From contig CAIXUG010000016.1 of the NCBI GenBank assembly GCA_903922605.1, forward strand, positions 1 through 64,000: 64,000 bases of DNA, given 5' to 3'. A model generated the notes under the pieces. That model was not told the DNA's origin and did not search any database. It worked only from the letters and a program-made list of their open reading frames with translations. Below are positions 8,758 to 16,932 of the stretch, in pieces (within the stretch, counting starts at the first letter, position 1; each line of letters starts with the position of its first letter). The translations under genes and the position numbers were made by a program. The DNA comes from an uncultured Verrucomicrobiota bacterium. GTDB lineage: Bacteria > Verrucomicrobiota > Verrucomicrobiia > Limisphaerales > UBA9464.

Positions 8758-8781
8758 ACGAAAAAGCCCGCCAAAGCGGGC
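8758..8781 (-). terminator. Terminator of the thrC-thiS-thiS-NIL operon
   Basis: On the minus strand GCCCGC, TTTG and GCGGGC form a compact stem-loop, followed at once by TTTTT. It lies 33 bases after the NIL gene stop. Confidence 0.85.
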
Positions 8782-8813
8782 CATCGGCAGATTTGGGGAG
8801 GGTTTTGGGCCCA

Positions 8814-9095
8814 TCAGGACTCGACCGTCCCGAGCTCGACCGGCTCGACATTAACCCCGAGCTTCCGGAGCCACTTGATTCCGGCTTCGACCTCGGCGGG
8901 TGCGCCTTCGAGCTCCAGGCACACGATACCGATCTCGTCGGTGACACTTGCCTGTCGCACGTTTGTAACCAGGTCAAACTTGTGGGTGAGCTCCCAGATG
9001 ACCGGCTGCTTGATGAGCTTCGGCGGGTACATCAGCCACAGTCGCGCGCTGCTGGGAGTGGCGAACTTCGAGGACTTGGATTTCTTGGCGGCCAT
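8814..9095 (-). CDS. NIL-domain protein
   Basis: The 93-residue protein carries the NIL fold, the ferredoxin-like ligand domain first described at the C-terminus of methionine ABC ATPases. Conserved parts are ARLWLMYPPKLIKQPVIWEL and the GIVCLELEGAPAEVEAGIKWL strand-helix. NIL domains bind or sense sulfur amino acids in some families, and NIL-ferredoxin proteins take part in homocysteine synthesis. I start at MAAKKSKSSKF, preceded by AAGG. The frame extends further upstream without support. It is last in the thrC operon. Confidence 0.8.
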   Translation of the reverse strand: MAAKKSKSSKFATPSSARLWLMYPPKLIKQPVIWELTHKFDLVTNVRQASVTDEIGIVCLELEGAPAEVEAGIKWLRKLGVNVEPVELGTVES

Positions 9096-9132
9096 GGGAA
9101 ACCTTGGATTGGGGCGCAGACGTTTACGACGA

Positions 9133-9408
9133 TCAACCCCCGGCAATCGCGGGGATGATGCTCACCTCGTCACCGCTCTTCAGCGGCGTGTCGCTGTTCT
9201 GCAGGAAGCGGATGTCCTCCTCGTTCACGTAGATGTTCACGAAGCGGCGGACCTGCCCGGCGTCATCCACGAGGCGTTCCTGGATGCCGGGGAACTTCTG
9301 CTGCAATTCAAGGATGGCGGCGCCGATGGTGCCGGGCGCGACTTCGACGAGCTCCTGCTCATTGGTGAGCTTGCGGAGCGGAGTGGGGATGCGGACTTTG
9401 ACGGACAT
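9133..9408 (-). CDS. MoaD/ThiS-family sulfur carrier protein (first of two)
   Basis: The 91-residue beta-grasp protein ends in AIAGG. The terminal Gly-Gly is what these carriers need for adenylation and conversion to a thiocarboxylate. Conserved segments are VEVAPGTIGAAILEL, VNIYVNEEDIRFL and LKSGDEVSIIPAIAGG. It is closely related to the carrier just upstream. It lies between that gene and the NIL gene, behind threonine synthase, so delivery of sulfur into an amino acid is more likely than a molybdopterin role. No E1-like activating enzyme is in view. Confidence 0.85.
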   Translation of the reverse strand: MSVKVRIPTPLRKLTNEQELVEVAPGTIGAAILELQQKFPGIQERLVDDAGQVRRFVNIYVNEEDIRFLQNSDTPLKSGDEVSIIPAIAGG

Positions 9409-9464
9409 AGCGATACGAGGACGGGACTGTCGGAGATGGATGCGGCCCGGGCAAGCGGCGAAAA

Positions 9465-9737
9465 TCAGCCGCCGGCAAACGCCGGGATGATGCTGACCAC
9501 GTCGCCGGGGCTCAGCGGGGTCTGCTGGTTTTGCAGGAAACGGATATCCTCCTGATTTACAAAGACCAGCACGCTGCCCCGTACGTTGCCCTGCGGGTCG
9601 AGCAGCCGGTCACGGATGCCGTTGAAGCGGTCGTGGAGCTGCTCAATCGCGCTGGCCACGGTGCCGGGTGCGACGGCCACGTTCTCCTGGTCGCCACAGA
9701 AGCGGCGCAGGGTGGGGGGAATCGAAATCTGGATCAT
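9465..9737 (-). CDS. MoaD/ThiS-family sulfur carrier protein (second of two)
   Basis: The 90-residue protein is a close paralogue of its downstream neighbour. Both share VAPGTVASAIEQL-like helices, the NQEDIRFLQN strand and the PGDVVSIIPAFAGG end with terminal Gly-Gly. I start at MIQISIPPTLRRF. The longer frame only reads back into thrC. Two tandem carriers in one operon suggest either two acceptors or a recent duplication. They are clearly diverged at the DNA level. Confidence 0.85.
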   Translation of the reverse strand: MIQISIPPTLRRFCGDQENVAVAPGTVASAIEQLHDRFNGIRDRLLDPQGNVRGSVLVFVNQEDIRFLQNQQTPLSPGDVVSIIPAFAGG

Positions 9738-9793
9738 ATCGTTCAAGGGGATATCGGCGGCAGCCCGCCGGCGCTTGATGCGGCCCGGTCCGG

Positions 9794-11056
9794 TCAACCC
9801 TTCACCAGCTGCGGCTTGTCCTGGGCCAGCAGCGCCTCGAACTCGCGCAGGCTCGGCCGGATGTCGCGGGTCTGCCCCACGTGGCCGGTCATCGCCTCGA
9901 TGGTCTTCAGACCGTTGCCGGTGATACACAGCACCGCGCTGGAATCGGCGGCAATCCGTCCCGAGGCGATGAGCTTCTTCGCCACGCCCACGGTCACGCC
10001 GCCGGCGGTCTCGGCAAAGATGCCCTCGTCCTCGGCCAGGATGCGGATGCCCTCGCGGATCTCGTCGTCAGTCACATCATCGCTGTGGCCGCCGGTTTCC
10101 TTCATCACCTTGAGCGCGTAGAAGCCGTCGGCGGGCGTGCCGATGGCGAGCGACTTGGCGATGGTGTTCGGCTTGACCGGCTTGAAGAAATCCAGGCCCG
10201 CCTTCTGCGCGGCACTGATGGGCGAGCAACCGGTCGCCTGCGCGCCGTGCATCTTCCACTTCGCTTCGCCCATCAAACCGATCTTGATGAATTCCTGGTA
10301 GGCCTTGTGAACCTTGGTCAGCAAGGAGCCGGAAGCCATCGGGATGATGGTGTGTTCCGGAATCCGCCAGCCGAGCTGCTCGACGATCTCGAAGCCCATG
10401 CTCTTGCTGCCCTCGGCGTAATAGGGGCGCATGTTCACGTTCACAAACGCCCAGCCGTACTTGCCGGCGATCTCGGCGCAGAGGCGGTTCACCTCGTCGT
10501 AGTGCCCCTTGATGCCGATGACGTTCGCGCCGTAGACCAGCGAGTTGACGATCTTGCCCTGCTCCAGATCGGACGGGATGAACACGTAGGCATCGAGCCC
10601 GGCGGCGGCGGCGTTGGCGGCCACGGAATTGGCCAGGTTGCCGGTCGAGGCGCAGGCCACGGTCTTGAAGCCCAGTTCCACCGAGCGGCTCAGCGCGACG
10701 GAGACCACGCGGTCCTTGAAGGACAGCGTCGGGTAGTTCACGGCGTCGTTCTTCACCCTCAGCTCGCGGATGCCCAGACGCTTGGCGAGTCGGTCGGCCT
10801 TCACCAGCGGCGTGTAGCCAACCTGGCGGCCCACCGTGGGCTCGCCGGCCACCGGCAGCAGCTCGTGGTAACGCCACATGGTCTGCGGGCGGGAGCAGAT
10901 CGCCTCGCGGCTGAGCGACTTCCGGATGCGCTCGTAGTCGTAGGCGACCTCCAGCGGTCCGAAATCGAACTCGCAGACGTGGGTGGCGGTGAGCGGGTAT
11001 TCCCGGCCGCACTCGCGGCACTTCAGCGCCTTCATGTAACCTTGCTTGTCACTCAT
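9794..11056 (-). CDS. thrC: Threonine synthase
   Basis: ThrC converts O-phosphohomoserine to threonine using PLP. The Schiff-base lysine is Lys114 in TLSFKDR. The phosphate-binding ASTGNLANSVA loop and GSLLTKVHKAY are also typical. The N-terminus has a zinc-ribbon-like CRECGREYP with a further Cys28. At 420 residues it is in the usual range of the shorter class. It leads the operon with two sulfur carriers and a NIL protein. Phosphohomoserine is also the acceptor in some homocysteine routes, so a second use in sulfur metabolism is possible but unproven. Confidence 0.9.
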   Translation of the reverse strand: MSDKQGYMKALKCRECGREYPLTATHVCEFDFGPLEVAYDYERIRKSLSREAICSRPQTMWRYHELLPVAGEPTVGRQVGYTPLVKADRLAKRLGIRELRVKNDAVNYPTLSFKDRVVSVALSRSVELGFKTVACASTGNLANSVAANAAAAGLDAYVFIPSDLEQGKIVNSLVYGANVIGIKGHYDEVNRLCAEIAGKYGWAFVNVNMRPYYAEGSKSMGFEIVEQLGWRIPEHTIIPMASGSLLTKVHKAYQEFIKIGLMGEAKWKMHGAQATGCSPISAAQKAGLDFFKPVKPNTIAKSLAIGTPADGFYALKVMKETGGHSDDVTDDEIREGIRILAEDEGIFAETAGGVTVGVAKKLIASGRIAADSSAVLCITGNGLKTIEAMTGHVGQTRDIRPSLREFEALLAQDKPQLVKG

Positions 11057-11091
11057 GGCATTGCGTCGTGCTTTCGCCGTGGCGACGGAAT

Positions 11092-11161
11092 CCGGGCAAA
11101 CAAAATGCCCGCTTCACGTACGGATGAGAAGAGGGCAAAAGCATGACCGGCTCTTCTCATC
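11092..11161 (-). promoter_or_regulatory. Two stem-loops in the thrC leader
   Basis: In the 302-base spacer before thrC, an 11-base perfect inverted repeat, GATGAGAAGAG with CTCTTCTCATC, spans 11123-11161. A second hairpin, CGGGCA with TGCCCG, follows at about 11093-11111. Neither matches a riboswitch consensus I know. A short hairpin GTCGGACT/AGTCCGAC also lies at 11213-11231. Confidence 0.4.
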
Positions 11162-11358
11162 TTTGCCGCCTTCCCGTTGCCGGAACTGCGGACCGGATTT
11201 GGCACCTGGTCGTCGGACTGCCAGTCCGACCGGTTGCCGTGACGTCATCGGGCCGTACCCTCGGTCACTCTGGATGAGTACCCCGGTTTCCCGGAGCGGC
11301 GAATGAATGAGCCAAAGGCCGGGAAAGTGTCAAAGGGATTTTCCGCCAAGTTTCAGGT

Positions 11359-13950
11359 CTATCCGCTCAACGACCACAGCGTGGACGTCCCGTTGAACCC
11401 CTTCATCGTCAGGTTCTCGTGGTGCACCCACTTCAATGCCCGGTGCTGCTTGGCGGCCAGACTGTCGATGTCCGCCTTGGCCCGCTCACTGAGCCAGATT
11501 TCCGCGTCCTTGATGGCTCCGATCACGCGGGCGGCGAAGTTCACGGTGCCGCCAAAAACATCGCCTTCCTCGACCTGCATCGGGCCAATGTGGATGCCGG
11601 CACGGATCTGCACCTGCGAATGACCGGTATTCTTCTGCAACGCCATTGCGTAATCCAATGCGGCGTCAGCGCACTTGAACGCCGCCATGAAGCTGTCCCC
11701 GATGGTCTTGATCTCCCGGCCTTGGAATTGCGTGATCAGCTTCCGGCTTTGGGCGAAGTGAGCGCGGCGGACCTCGTTCATGGCCTCATCCCGGATGTCC
11801 TCGCCGAGCGCGGTCGAGCCGACGACGTCGGTGAACACAATCGCCAGCGTCACCCGCTCACCCCCCGCCCATTCCTTGAACTTCGTGGTGCTCGTCTCGC
11901 CTTTGGCCGACATGACGAACGCGTCGAAGTCACGCTGCTGGTCGGCCGACTTGTCCATCGCCTCGACTCTCGATTGGAAATGGAGACGTTCCTTCGGCTC
12001 GGCCAATGAGATGACACCTCGACCCGGACAAAAGCAGTTGAAGGTGCTCTGTCCCTGTTCGCGGAGCATTTTGACGTAGGCATCCGGCACGGGAGTGCTG
12101 CATTTCGGGCACACGAAGAAGCGCACCAGTTCCACCGAGTCATCGAGCGCTTTGCGTTTCGCATGGGCCAGCACGTATTCCTCGAAGTGGAACTTCGTCT
12201 CCATGCTGGCGTGTTCGTCGAAGAACAGGATCAACCGCCCTCGTCCTTCGGTGAACTCGTTCACGAACAAGCCGCACTTGCCACCCGCCTTGGCAGTGAA
12301 CACCGCCGCGTTGCGCCACATCTCCGCCCGGCCCGTGGTGAATAGACCACTGTGTCCAAGCCGCACCGCCATAGTAGAGTAAAGGCTCTGAACCGGCCCA
12401 TCGAAAGTGATCGCGACCGCCTTGCCTTTCGGCTCCGGCGCGTCCTCATAATCGCGGTTAAATTGCGACGGGAAGACCAAATAGCGACCGTCATCCGCAT
12501 TTTCCCGCAACGCAAGGTCGTGCCGGACGAGTTCCTCTACCGTCGCATGCAACAGCAACTGCTCCTGGCCGATGTCGGTGATTTTCTGCTGTGCGGGCAC
12601 GAAGAACTTGCCAGCTAACGCAACCTCTTCCGCGATCGAGCCAAGGCCGTCCGGCTCCTCCTTGGCCGTGTTGACCATCGAGGAGGCGTAAGCGTCTAAC
12701 AGTTCCGGTTGGAGCAACACATAGCCGCCGAAGGTGAGGCGGCGGATCAGATCACGGGTTTCCAGTCGCCCGATGCAGGTGTCGAATTGTTCGCGTAAGT
12801 TAGTCACATCCTTCCTCGACTCGGGATGCTGCCTCACAAAGTCGTCGTAGAGCTGACCAGGCAGGGCCAGCAGTCGGCCCGTCTCCTTCACCTTCACGAG
12901 GAACACCTTGATGTCGGCGAACAACTGCGAGGACGAAACCTCCGGCAACTTGTCCCACGGAATCGCCTGCTCGATGGCCTCACGCAGTTCCTTGATCGCC
13001 CAACCTTCCTTGGCGCTGGTCTTGAAGTAGCCGTCGAAGCCGAATTCCTTGAGCACAGCCTGCAATCGTTCCTCACCGATGGCCACGCCCCCACGATCGT
13101 TGCGGGCGGATACGAGGAACTTTTTCATCGGTACAACCCCGCCACCCTGACGCTGGTGCGCCAGACGCAACGCACGCTCCCAGTGCCGGACGCCGGCCAG
13201 CGGATCGGTCTCGCTCCGCGCGTCGAAGACCACCACCGCCACCGCGACTTCGTTGAGATGTAACTGGTGAATGACGCGATACCCCGGCTGCCCGGCCAAA
13301 TCCCACAACAGTGTCTCACGAGTCTGGGTGACGTTGTTTCCAGCGAGCACATCCCGCGAACCGAAAGTAAAGACGCGCCTTCCCGGCGTAGAATCCGTGG
13401 CCTCGAAGGGCTGGTTGTTCAGTACTAGGCTCAAACCAGATTTGCCTACGCCTGTGTCACCCACCAACACTACCTTGGCGTTGACGTAGTGGGCGCCTGG
13501 CTCTGCCTCTTGGCGAAGCAGGACAGCGCTGTCCAATTTCCAGATGTGGATAATGCTGTCTGTGTTCGTCCTTGAGTGCGAACCCACAGTCGCAAGGAGC
13601 GGCAGACGTGGATGGAAGGCTAAGCCAGTGTGCCAAGTACCAAGACTCCTTTCTTGGATTGTCGCGACGCAGTTGCCGACGTCGGTGCTCCAAATCCGGA
13701 CGCCATCATTTCCTCCTGCTGAAGAAGCCATTAATCGCCCATCGCTAGAGAAGCCGACGCCCCTGACTAGCTCAGTGTGTCCTTCACAGGTGCGGAGCAG
13801 CTTTCCGCTGACCGGTTCCCAGAGCTTCACGGTTCTGTCATCGCTCCCGCTGGCTAATATGCCATTAGCGGGGTGAAAGGCCACGCTGCGAACTAAGGCC
13901 TGGTGTCCTTCACAGGTATGGAGCAGCTTTCCGCTGCTCGGTTCCCTCAA
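11359..13950 (-). CDS. WD40-Roc-COR protein with zinc ribbon and class III nucleotide cyclase, 5'-truncated
   Basis: The 863-residue frame starts inside a WD40 array, about three blades in residues 1-135. It continues with a Roc GTPase (P-loop GDTGVGKSG, DLAGQ switch, near 155-330), a COR-like region, and a zinc ribbon CPKC...CFC near 612. A class III adenylate/guanylate cyclase domain covers about 702-860. Metal-binding aspartates lie in FTDVVGST and TIGDSF, and VNFAARV supplies the catalytic Asn and Arg, so activity is plausible. The start is a TTG directly after an in-frame stop, and the first blade lacks its beginning. The gene therefore seems to have lost its 5' end. A WD40 sensor, GTPase switch and second-messenger output in one chain suggests a regulated signal producer. 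Confidence 0.75.
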   Translation of the reverse strand: MREPSSGKLLHTCEGHQALVRSVAFHPANGILASGSDDRTVKLWEPVSGKLLRTCEGHTELVRGVGFSSDGRLMASSAGGNDGVRIWSTDVGNCVATIQERSLGTWHTGLAFHPRLPLLATVGSHSRTNTDSIIHIWKLDSAVLLRQEAEPGAHYVNAKVVLVGDTGVGKSGLSLVLNNQPFEATDSTPGRRVFTFGSRDVLAGNNVTQTRETLLWDLAGQPGYRVIHQLHLNEVAVAVVVFDARSETDPLAGVRHWERALRLAHQRQGGGVVPMKKFLVSARNDRGGVAIGEERLQAVLKEFGFDGYFKTSAKEGWAIKELREAIEQAIPWDKLPEVSSSQLFADIKVFLVKVKETGRLLALPGQLYDDFVRQHPESRKDVTNLREQFDTCIGRLETRDLIRRLTFGGYVLLQPELLDAYASSMVNTAKEEPDGLGSIAEEVALAGKFFVPAQQKITDIGQEQLLLHATVEELVRHDLALRENADDGRYLVFPSQFNRDYEDAPEPKGKAVAITFDGPVQSLYSTMAVRLGHSGLFTTGRAEMWRNAAVFTAKAGGKCGLFVNEFTEGRGRLILFFDEHASMETKFHFEEYVLAHAKRKALDDSVELVRFFVCPKCSTPVPDAYVKMLREQGQSTFNCFCPGRGVISLAEPKERLHFQSRVEAMDKSADQQRDFDAFVMSAKGETSTTKFKEWAGGERVTLAIVFTDVVGSTALGEDIRDEAMNEVRRAHFAQSRKLITQFQGREIKTIGDSFMAAFKCADAALDYAMALQKNTGHSQVQIRAGIHIGPMQVEEGDVFGGTVNFAARVIGAIKDAEIWLSERAKADIDSLAAKQHRALKWVHHENLTMKGFNGTSTLWSLSG

Positions 13951-14042
13951 CGAATGAAACGCAGGTCAACCGTCAGCTTCCCGTAACCAATGAAACGAAA
14001 ATCAATGGTCAGATTTTCATAACCAAACAAGACGGAGCCGGC
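13947..14042 (-). pseudogene. 36-bp tandem repeat, probable C-terminal remnant of a lost minus-strand gene
   Basis: Two 38-base units at 13953-13990 and 13989-14026 are about 70 percent alike, with a 36-base period. On the minus strand they read GYENLTIDFRFI then GYGKLTVDLRFI, followed by IR and a stop at 13947-13949. Changes between units are conservative (I/V, F/L). This suggests they once coded for protein. The stop overlaps the first codon of the truncated WD40 gene. Confidence 0.35.
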
Positions 14043-14816
14043 GTGCCATTAGCGGGAATCGAGGTTTTGGTTTTTACAGAAATGGATATTCAACAATGGG
14101 CCAGTACAAATAATTCCAGATTGAAGCCACAAAAGACTGAGCTAGTCGCGGAAATGAAGCTCCGGCAATTCCTGCTGAACCAAGAACAGGAACGCTGGGA
14201 CAAGATCTGCCAAGAGGAAGGTATGACCTCGCCAGAATTCCTAAGGAAAGGTGCGTCCATAAAACCAATCTCTGATGAAGTGTCGCAAATCGAAGGTCAA
14301 TTAAAAACCTTTGGACCTATCTCAACTTCATCCAGCGCAGGAATGCGCGAAGCGGACAATTACTTCAAGCTGGAAGCGCGGAGCATTGCTTTGCAAAATC
14401 AACAAATGTCCAATTTGGTATTTCTGCAAAAAACGGCGGCCAAAGCCACAGATCGCGCGAAGAAAGAAGGAGTCGATGTCAAAACGGCCAAACAACGATT
14501 TAACAACGCAGAGAGCAACTGCCTTGGATTTCCGACCGCCAAAGAAGCGTTGCAGGGTTTGCCTGTTGATCTGGCTGGAAAGACTTCTACTGACGCTGAA
14601 GGAAGATTCACATTCCGCGCCCTTGACGGAACAAGGTACGCTCTTTTCGCAGAAGCACAACGTCACCTTGGACCAGAACAGGACGAAAGATATGTTTGGT
14701 TTTTTTGGTTCACCCCAGACAAGAATTCCCAAGCCGTGATGCTCCACAATAGGAATGACGCTACAACCACGAATAGCGCCAATGTTCTTTCGGTTCCTCT
14801 CACGCTCTCCAAGTGA
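14043..14816 (+). CDS. Unknown AT-rich gene with carboxypeptidase-regulatory-like C-terminal fold
   Basis: The 257-residue product is AT-richer than its neighbours. The first 20 residues, PLAGIEVLVFTEMD, look like the inside of a beta sandwich and the GTG start has no ribosome site, so the true N-terminus may be missing. The middle is charged and helical. The C-terminal GKTSTDAEGRFTFRALDGTRYALFAEAQR resembles carboxypeptidase-regulatory-like domains. I cannot assign a function. Base composition and position beside tRNA-Tyr suggest acquired DNA. Confidence 0.5.
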   Translation: MPLAGIEVLVFTEMDIQQWASTNNSRLKPQKTELVAEMKLRQFLLNQEQERWDKICQEEGMTSPEFLRKGASIKPISDEVSQIEGQLKTFGPISTSSSAGMREADNYFKLEARSIALQNQQMSNLVFLQKTAAKATDRAKKEGVDVKTAKQRFNNAESNCLGFPTAKEALQGLPVDLAGKTSTDAEGRFTFRALDGTRYALFAEAQRHLGPEQDERYVWFFWFTPDKNSQAVMLHNRNDATTTNSANVLSVPLTLSK

Positions 14817-15585
14817 ACTTTTGTCGTGGGTTCCCTTGTCTTTTGCGCGAAGATTTCCCAACACAACCGAATCCGCAACCACCGCTCCCCCTCAGTGAGG
14901 TATATAGAAATGGAGTTTTTAGGGACCGCTTTCCGCTTTTCAATTCAGCCGCTCGAATCGGAAATTATCAGTTGTATCACATGGATGGGACCGCCGACAG
15001 GCCGAAAGCCCGCCATTTCGACACACGCTTCGGCAATTTCGAGCGCAAGTTCCTTTGTGCAATCGTGGTTGCCCGAAATGGCCTCGCTCAACTGGCGATG
15101 GTTCTGGAGCGAATCTTCGCCTGAGCGCTTTCCCAAAGCAGGAGCGAACTGGCGCGGCAAGCCGAAACCTAGTTCCCCTCTTGGTTGTGTCGGTTCAACA
15201 ATTCACCCCGCTCCCCTTCGCCCCAAAGATTTCGGAACAGCCTGCCGGAGGTCGCATCGTTGAGTTCACTTGAGCCGACTTACGCCAAACCGATCTCACC
15301 TCGATTCGGGTTCGTCGGAAATCCACCCCCCCCGATTCCCCTCAGCAAAAAAAGTCAGGAGAACCGACCTTGGAAAGCCACGTTTCGGTCCTTCCCGCTT
15401 CAAAATCCGCTACGCAACCAAAGTTGCATTGCGGACCCGAAGATTGAGGAAATACCCAAAAATCAGTCGCGTGACGCTTAAGTGACGCCATGCTTTGTAC
15501 AATCCTGCTTGTACAGGAAACCAGCGAACTAGGCGCAAAAACTCAAAAACTCTTCAGAATCCCCTGATTCTGAAGAGGTTCAGAG
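14817..15585. other. Gene-poor AT-richer spacer between the island gene and tRNA-Tyr
   Basis: No open frame here has recognisable family features. A minus-strand frame at 14945-15160 (LALEIAEACVEMAGFRPVGG) has protein-like composition but no ribosome site and could be a decayed gene end. A run of eight C lies near 15328. The tRNA terminator occupies the right end. Confidence 0.45.
15550..15577 (-). terminator. Terminator of tRNA-Tyr
   Basis: A perfect 12-base-pair stem, CTCTTCAGAATC with GATTCTGAAGAG, has a 4-base loop. On the minus strand it is followed by TTTTTGAGTTTTT. It begins nine bases past the tRNA 3' end. Confidence 0.9.
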
Positions 15586-15671
15586 TGGTGGTAGGTGCTG
15601 GAGTCGAACCAGCGAAGGCGTGAGCCGACAGATTTACAGTCTGCACCCTTTGGCCACTTGGATAACCTACC
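15586..15671 (-). tRNA. tRNA-Tyr (anticodon GTA)
   Basis: The acceptor stem GGTAGGT pairs with ACCTACC, followed by discriminator A and an encoded CCA. The anticodon loop reads CTGTAAA with GTA. The long variable arm gives the class II length of 86 bases. The T arm contains GGTTCGACTCC. The 3' end faces the AT-rich region, as expected if the tRNA had served as an integration site. Confidence 0.97.
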
Positions 15672-15785
15672 ACGACCTCGTTTGAGCCGCCCGGACCGGG
15701 CGGGCGGAAATGAATGCAAACGCGAGGGGGTTCGCTCAAGTGGTTTTTTCCTGAATGATGCGATTGTTCCGCCTAGCCTCCCTCC

Positions 15786-16757
15786 GTGGACGAGCCCGAT
15801 CCCCCTGCCCCGACGCCTGATTTGTGGCGGGAACGCTTCCATCAACACCTCGCTTCCGAGCGGGGCGCCTCGGTTTACACCGTCCGCAACTACGACCACG
15901 CGCTGACGGAATTCAGCGCCTGGTGGCAGGCCGAGGCCGGTTCGCCGCCACGCTGGCCGGAGCTGGAGCGCGACGATTTTCGCCGCTATCTCCGCAAGCT
16001 GGGCCGGCAGCAACTCAGCCGGGCCGCCATCCAACTCCGCTTCAGCGCGCTGCGGACGTTCTATAAATTTCTGCTCCGCGAAGGTGCCATCACCCGGCTG
16101 CCGATCCGTGACCTCGCCCTGCCCAAGTCGGAAAAGCGCCTGCCCCAGTTTCTCACCGAGGACCAGATCAGCGCCCTGCTCGAAGCACCGGCGCGCGAGC
16201 TGGCAAAGGAGCAGGCACACAGCGAACACCCGGTGGATGCAATCCCATTCCTGCGCGACGCCGCCCTGCTGGAAACGATCTATTCCTCCGGGCTCCGCAT
16301 CAGCGAAGTGTGTGGGCTACGGACCGAGGAGTACGACCGCGCGAGCCGCACCCTGCTCATCCGCGGCAAGGGCAAGAAGGAGCGGCACGTGCCGTTGGGC
16401 CGGCCGGCCGCTGCCGCCATCGAACGCTATTGGAGCGCGGTGAAGCATCCGCTCGCGCCCGGAGTGCCGGTGTTCCTCGCCGCCGAAAACTCGTTGGAGC
16501 CGGTCCAACCCCAGACCGTGCAGCGGGGCCTGAAGCGGTATCTGGCCGCCGCCGGTCTCGACCCCGGGCTCACGCCCCACAAGCTCCGCCATAGCTTCGC
16601 CACGCACCTGCTGGATCGCGGGGCCGACCTGCGCGGCGTGCAGGAACTGCTCGGCCACACACGCCTCTCCAGCACCGAGGTGTACACTCACCTGACGTTG
16701 GACCGGCTGAAGAAAGTTTACGACCAGACCCACCCGCGCGCCCGGGAGCAGAAGTAG
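15786..16757 (+). CDS. Tyrosine recombinase of the XerC/XerD type
   Basis: The 323-residue protein has an N-terminal SAM-like core-binding domain (about 13-105) and a catalytic domain. Catalytic residues are Arg171 in GLRISE, His265 and Arg268 in HKLRHSFATHLL, His291 in GHTRLSS and nucleophile Tyr300 in VYTH. Length and motifs fit chromosome-dimer-resolving Xer proteins better than phage integrases, although it lies 115 bases from the tRNA-Tyr gene. The start is GTG. XerC and XerD cannot be separated without a tree. Confidence 0.85.
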   Translation: MDEPDPPAPTPDLWRERFHQHLASERGASVYTVRNYDHALTEFSAWWQAEAGSPPRWPELERDDFRRYLRKLGRQQLSRAAIQLRFSALRTFYKFLLREGAITRLPIRDLALPKSEKRLPQFLTEDQISALLEAPARELAKEQAHSEHPVDAIPFLRDAALLETIYSSGLRISEVCGLRTEEYDRASRTLLIRGKGKKERHVPLGRPAAAAIERYWSAVKHPLAPGVPVFLAAENSLEPVQPQTVQRGLKRYLAAAGLDPGLTPHKLRHSFATHLLDRGADLRGVQELLGHTRLSSTEVYTHLTLDRLKKVYDQTHPRAREQK

Positions 16758-16832
16758 TCGGCGGCCGGTTAAAGCGGCTCAACACAGACGAGCAAGAGCA
16801 GGAGCGAGAGCAGGAAGATGAACCCCAGCCAA

Positions 16833-16874
16833 CTCCTGACTCCTGGCTCCGGACGCAGTCCCTCCTGCCTCCTG
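16833..16874. repeat. Dispersed CTCCTGACTCC repeat, copy B
   Basis: CTCCTGACTCCTGGCTCC is followed by GGACGCAGTCCCTCCTG and CCTCCTG. It lies between xerC and glgA. A second phrase-like run of AGCAAGAGCAGGAGCGAGAG precedes it at about 16788-16809. Confidence 0.7.
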
Positions 16875-16932
16875 TCCCTCCCGCTATTTTTCCGGCTTGT
16901 TCCCACGCGACGCGAGTTGTGAAGTTCCGGCG

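Noticed and set aside
11054-11150. Threonine-rich leader peptide for thrC attenuation
   Set aside because: A 31-codon frame exists on the minus strand, but it has only two threonine codons and no ribosome site.
14945-15160. Small minus-strand gene in the AT-rich tract
   Set aside because: Composition is protein-like, but there is no start signal, family or neighbour support. It may be a relic.
15786-16757. Phage or island integrase beside tRNA-Tyr
   Set aside because: Length and motifs fit a chromosomal Xer recombinase. It lies on the 5' side of the tRNA, away from the AT-rich tract.
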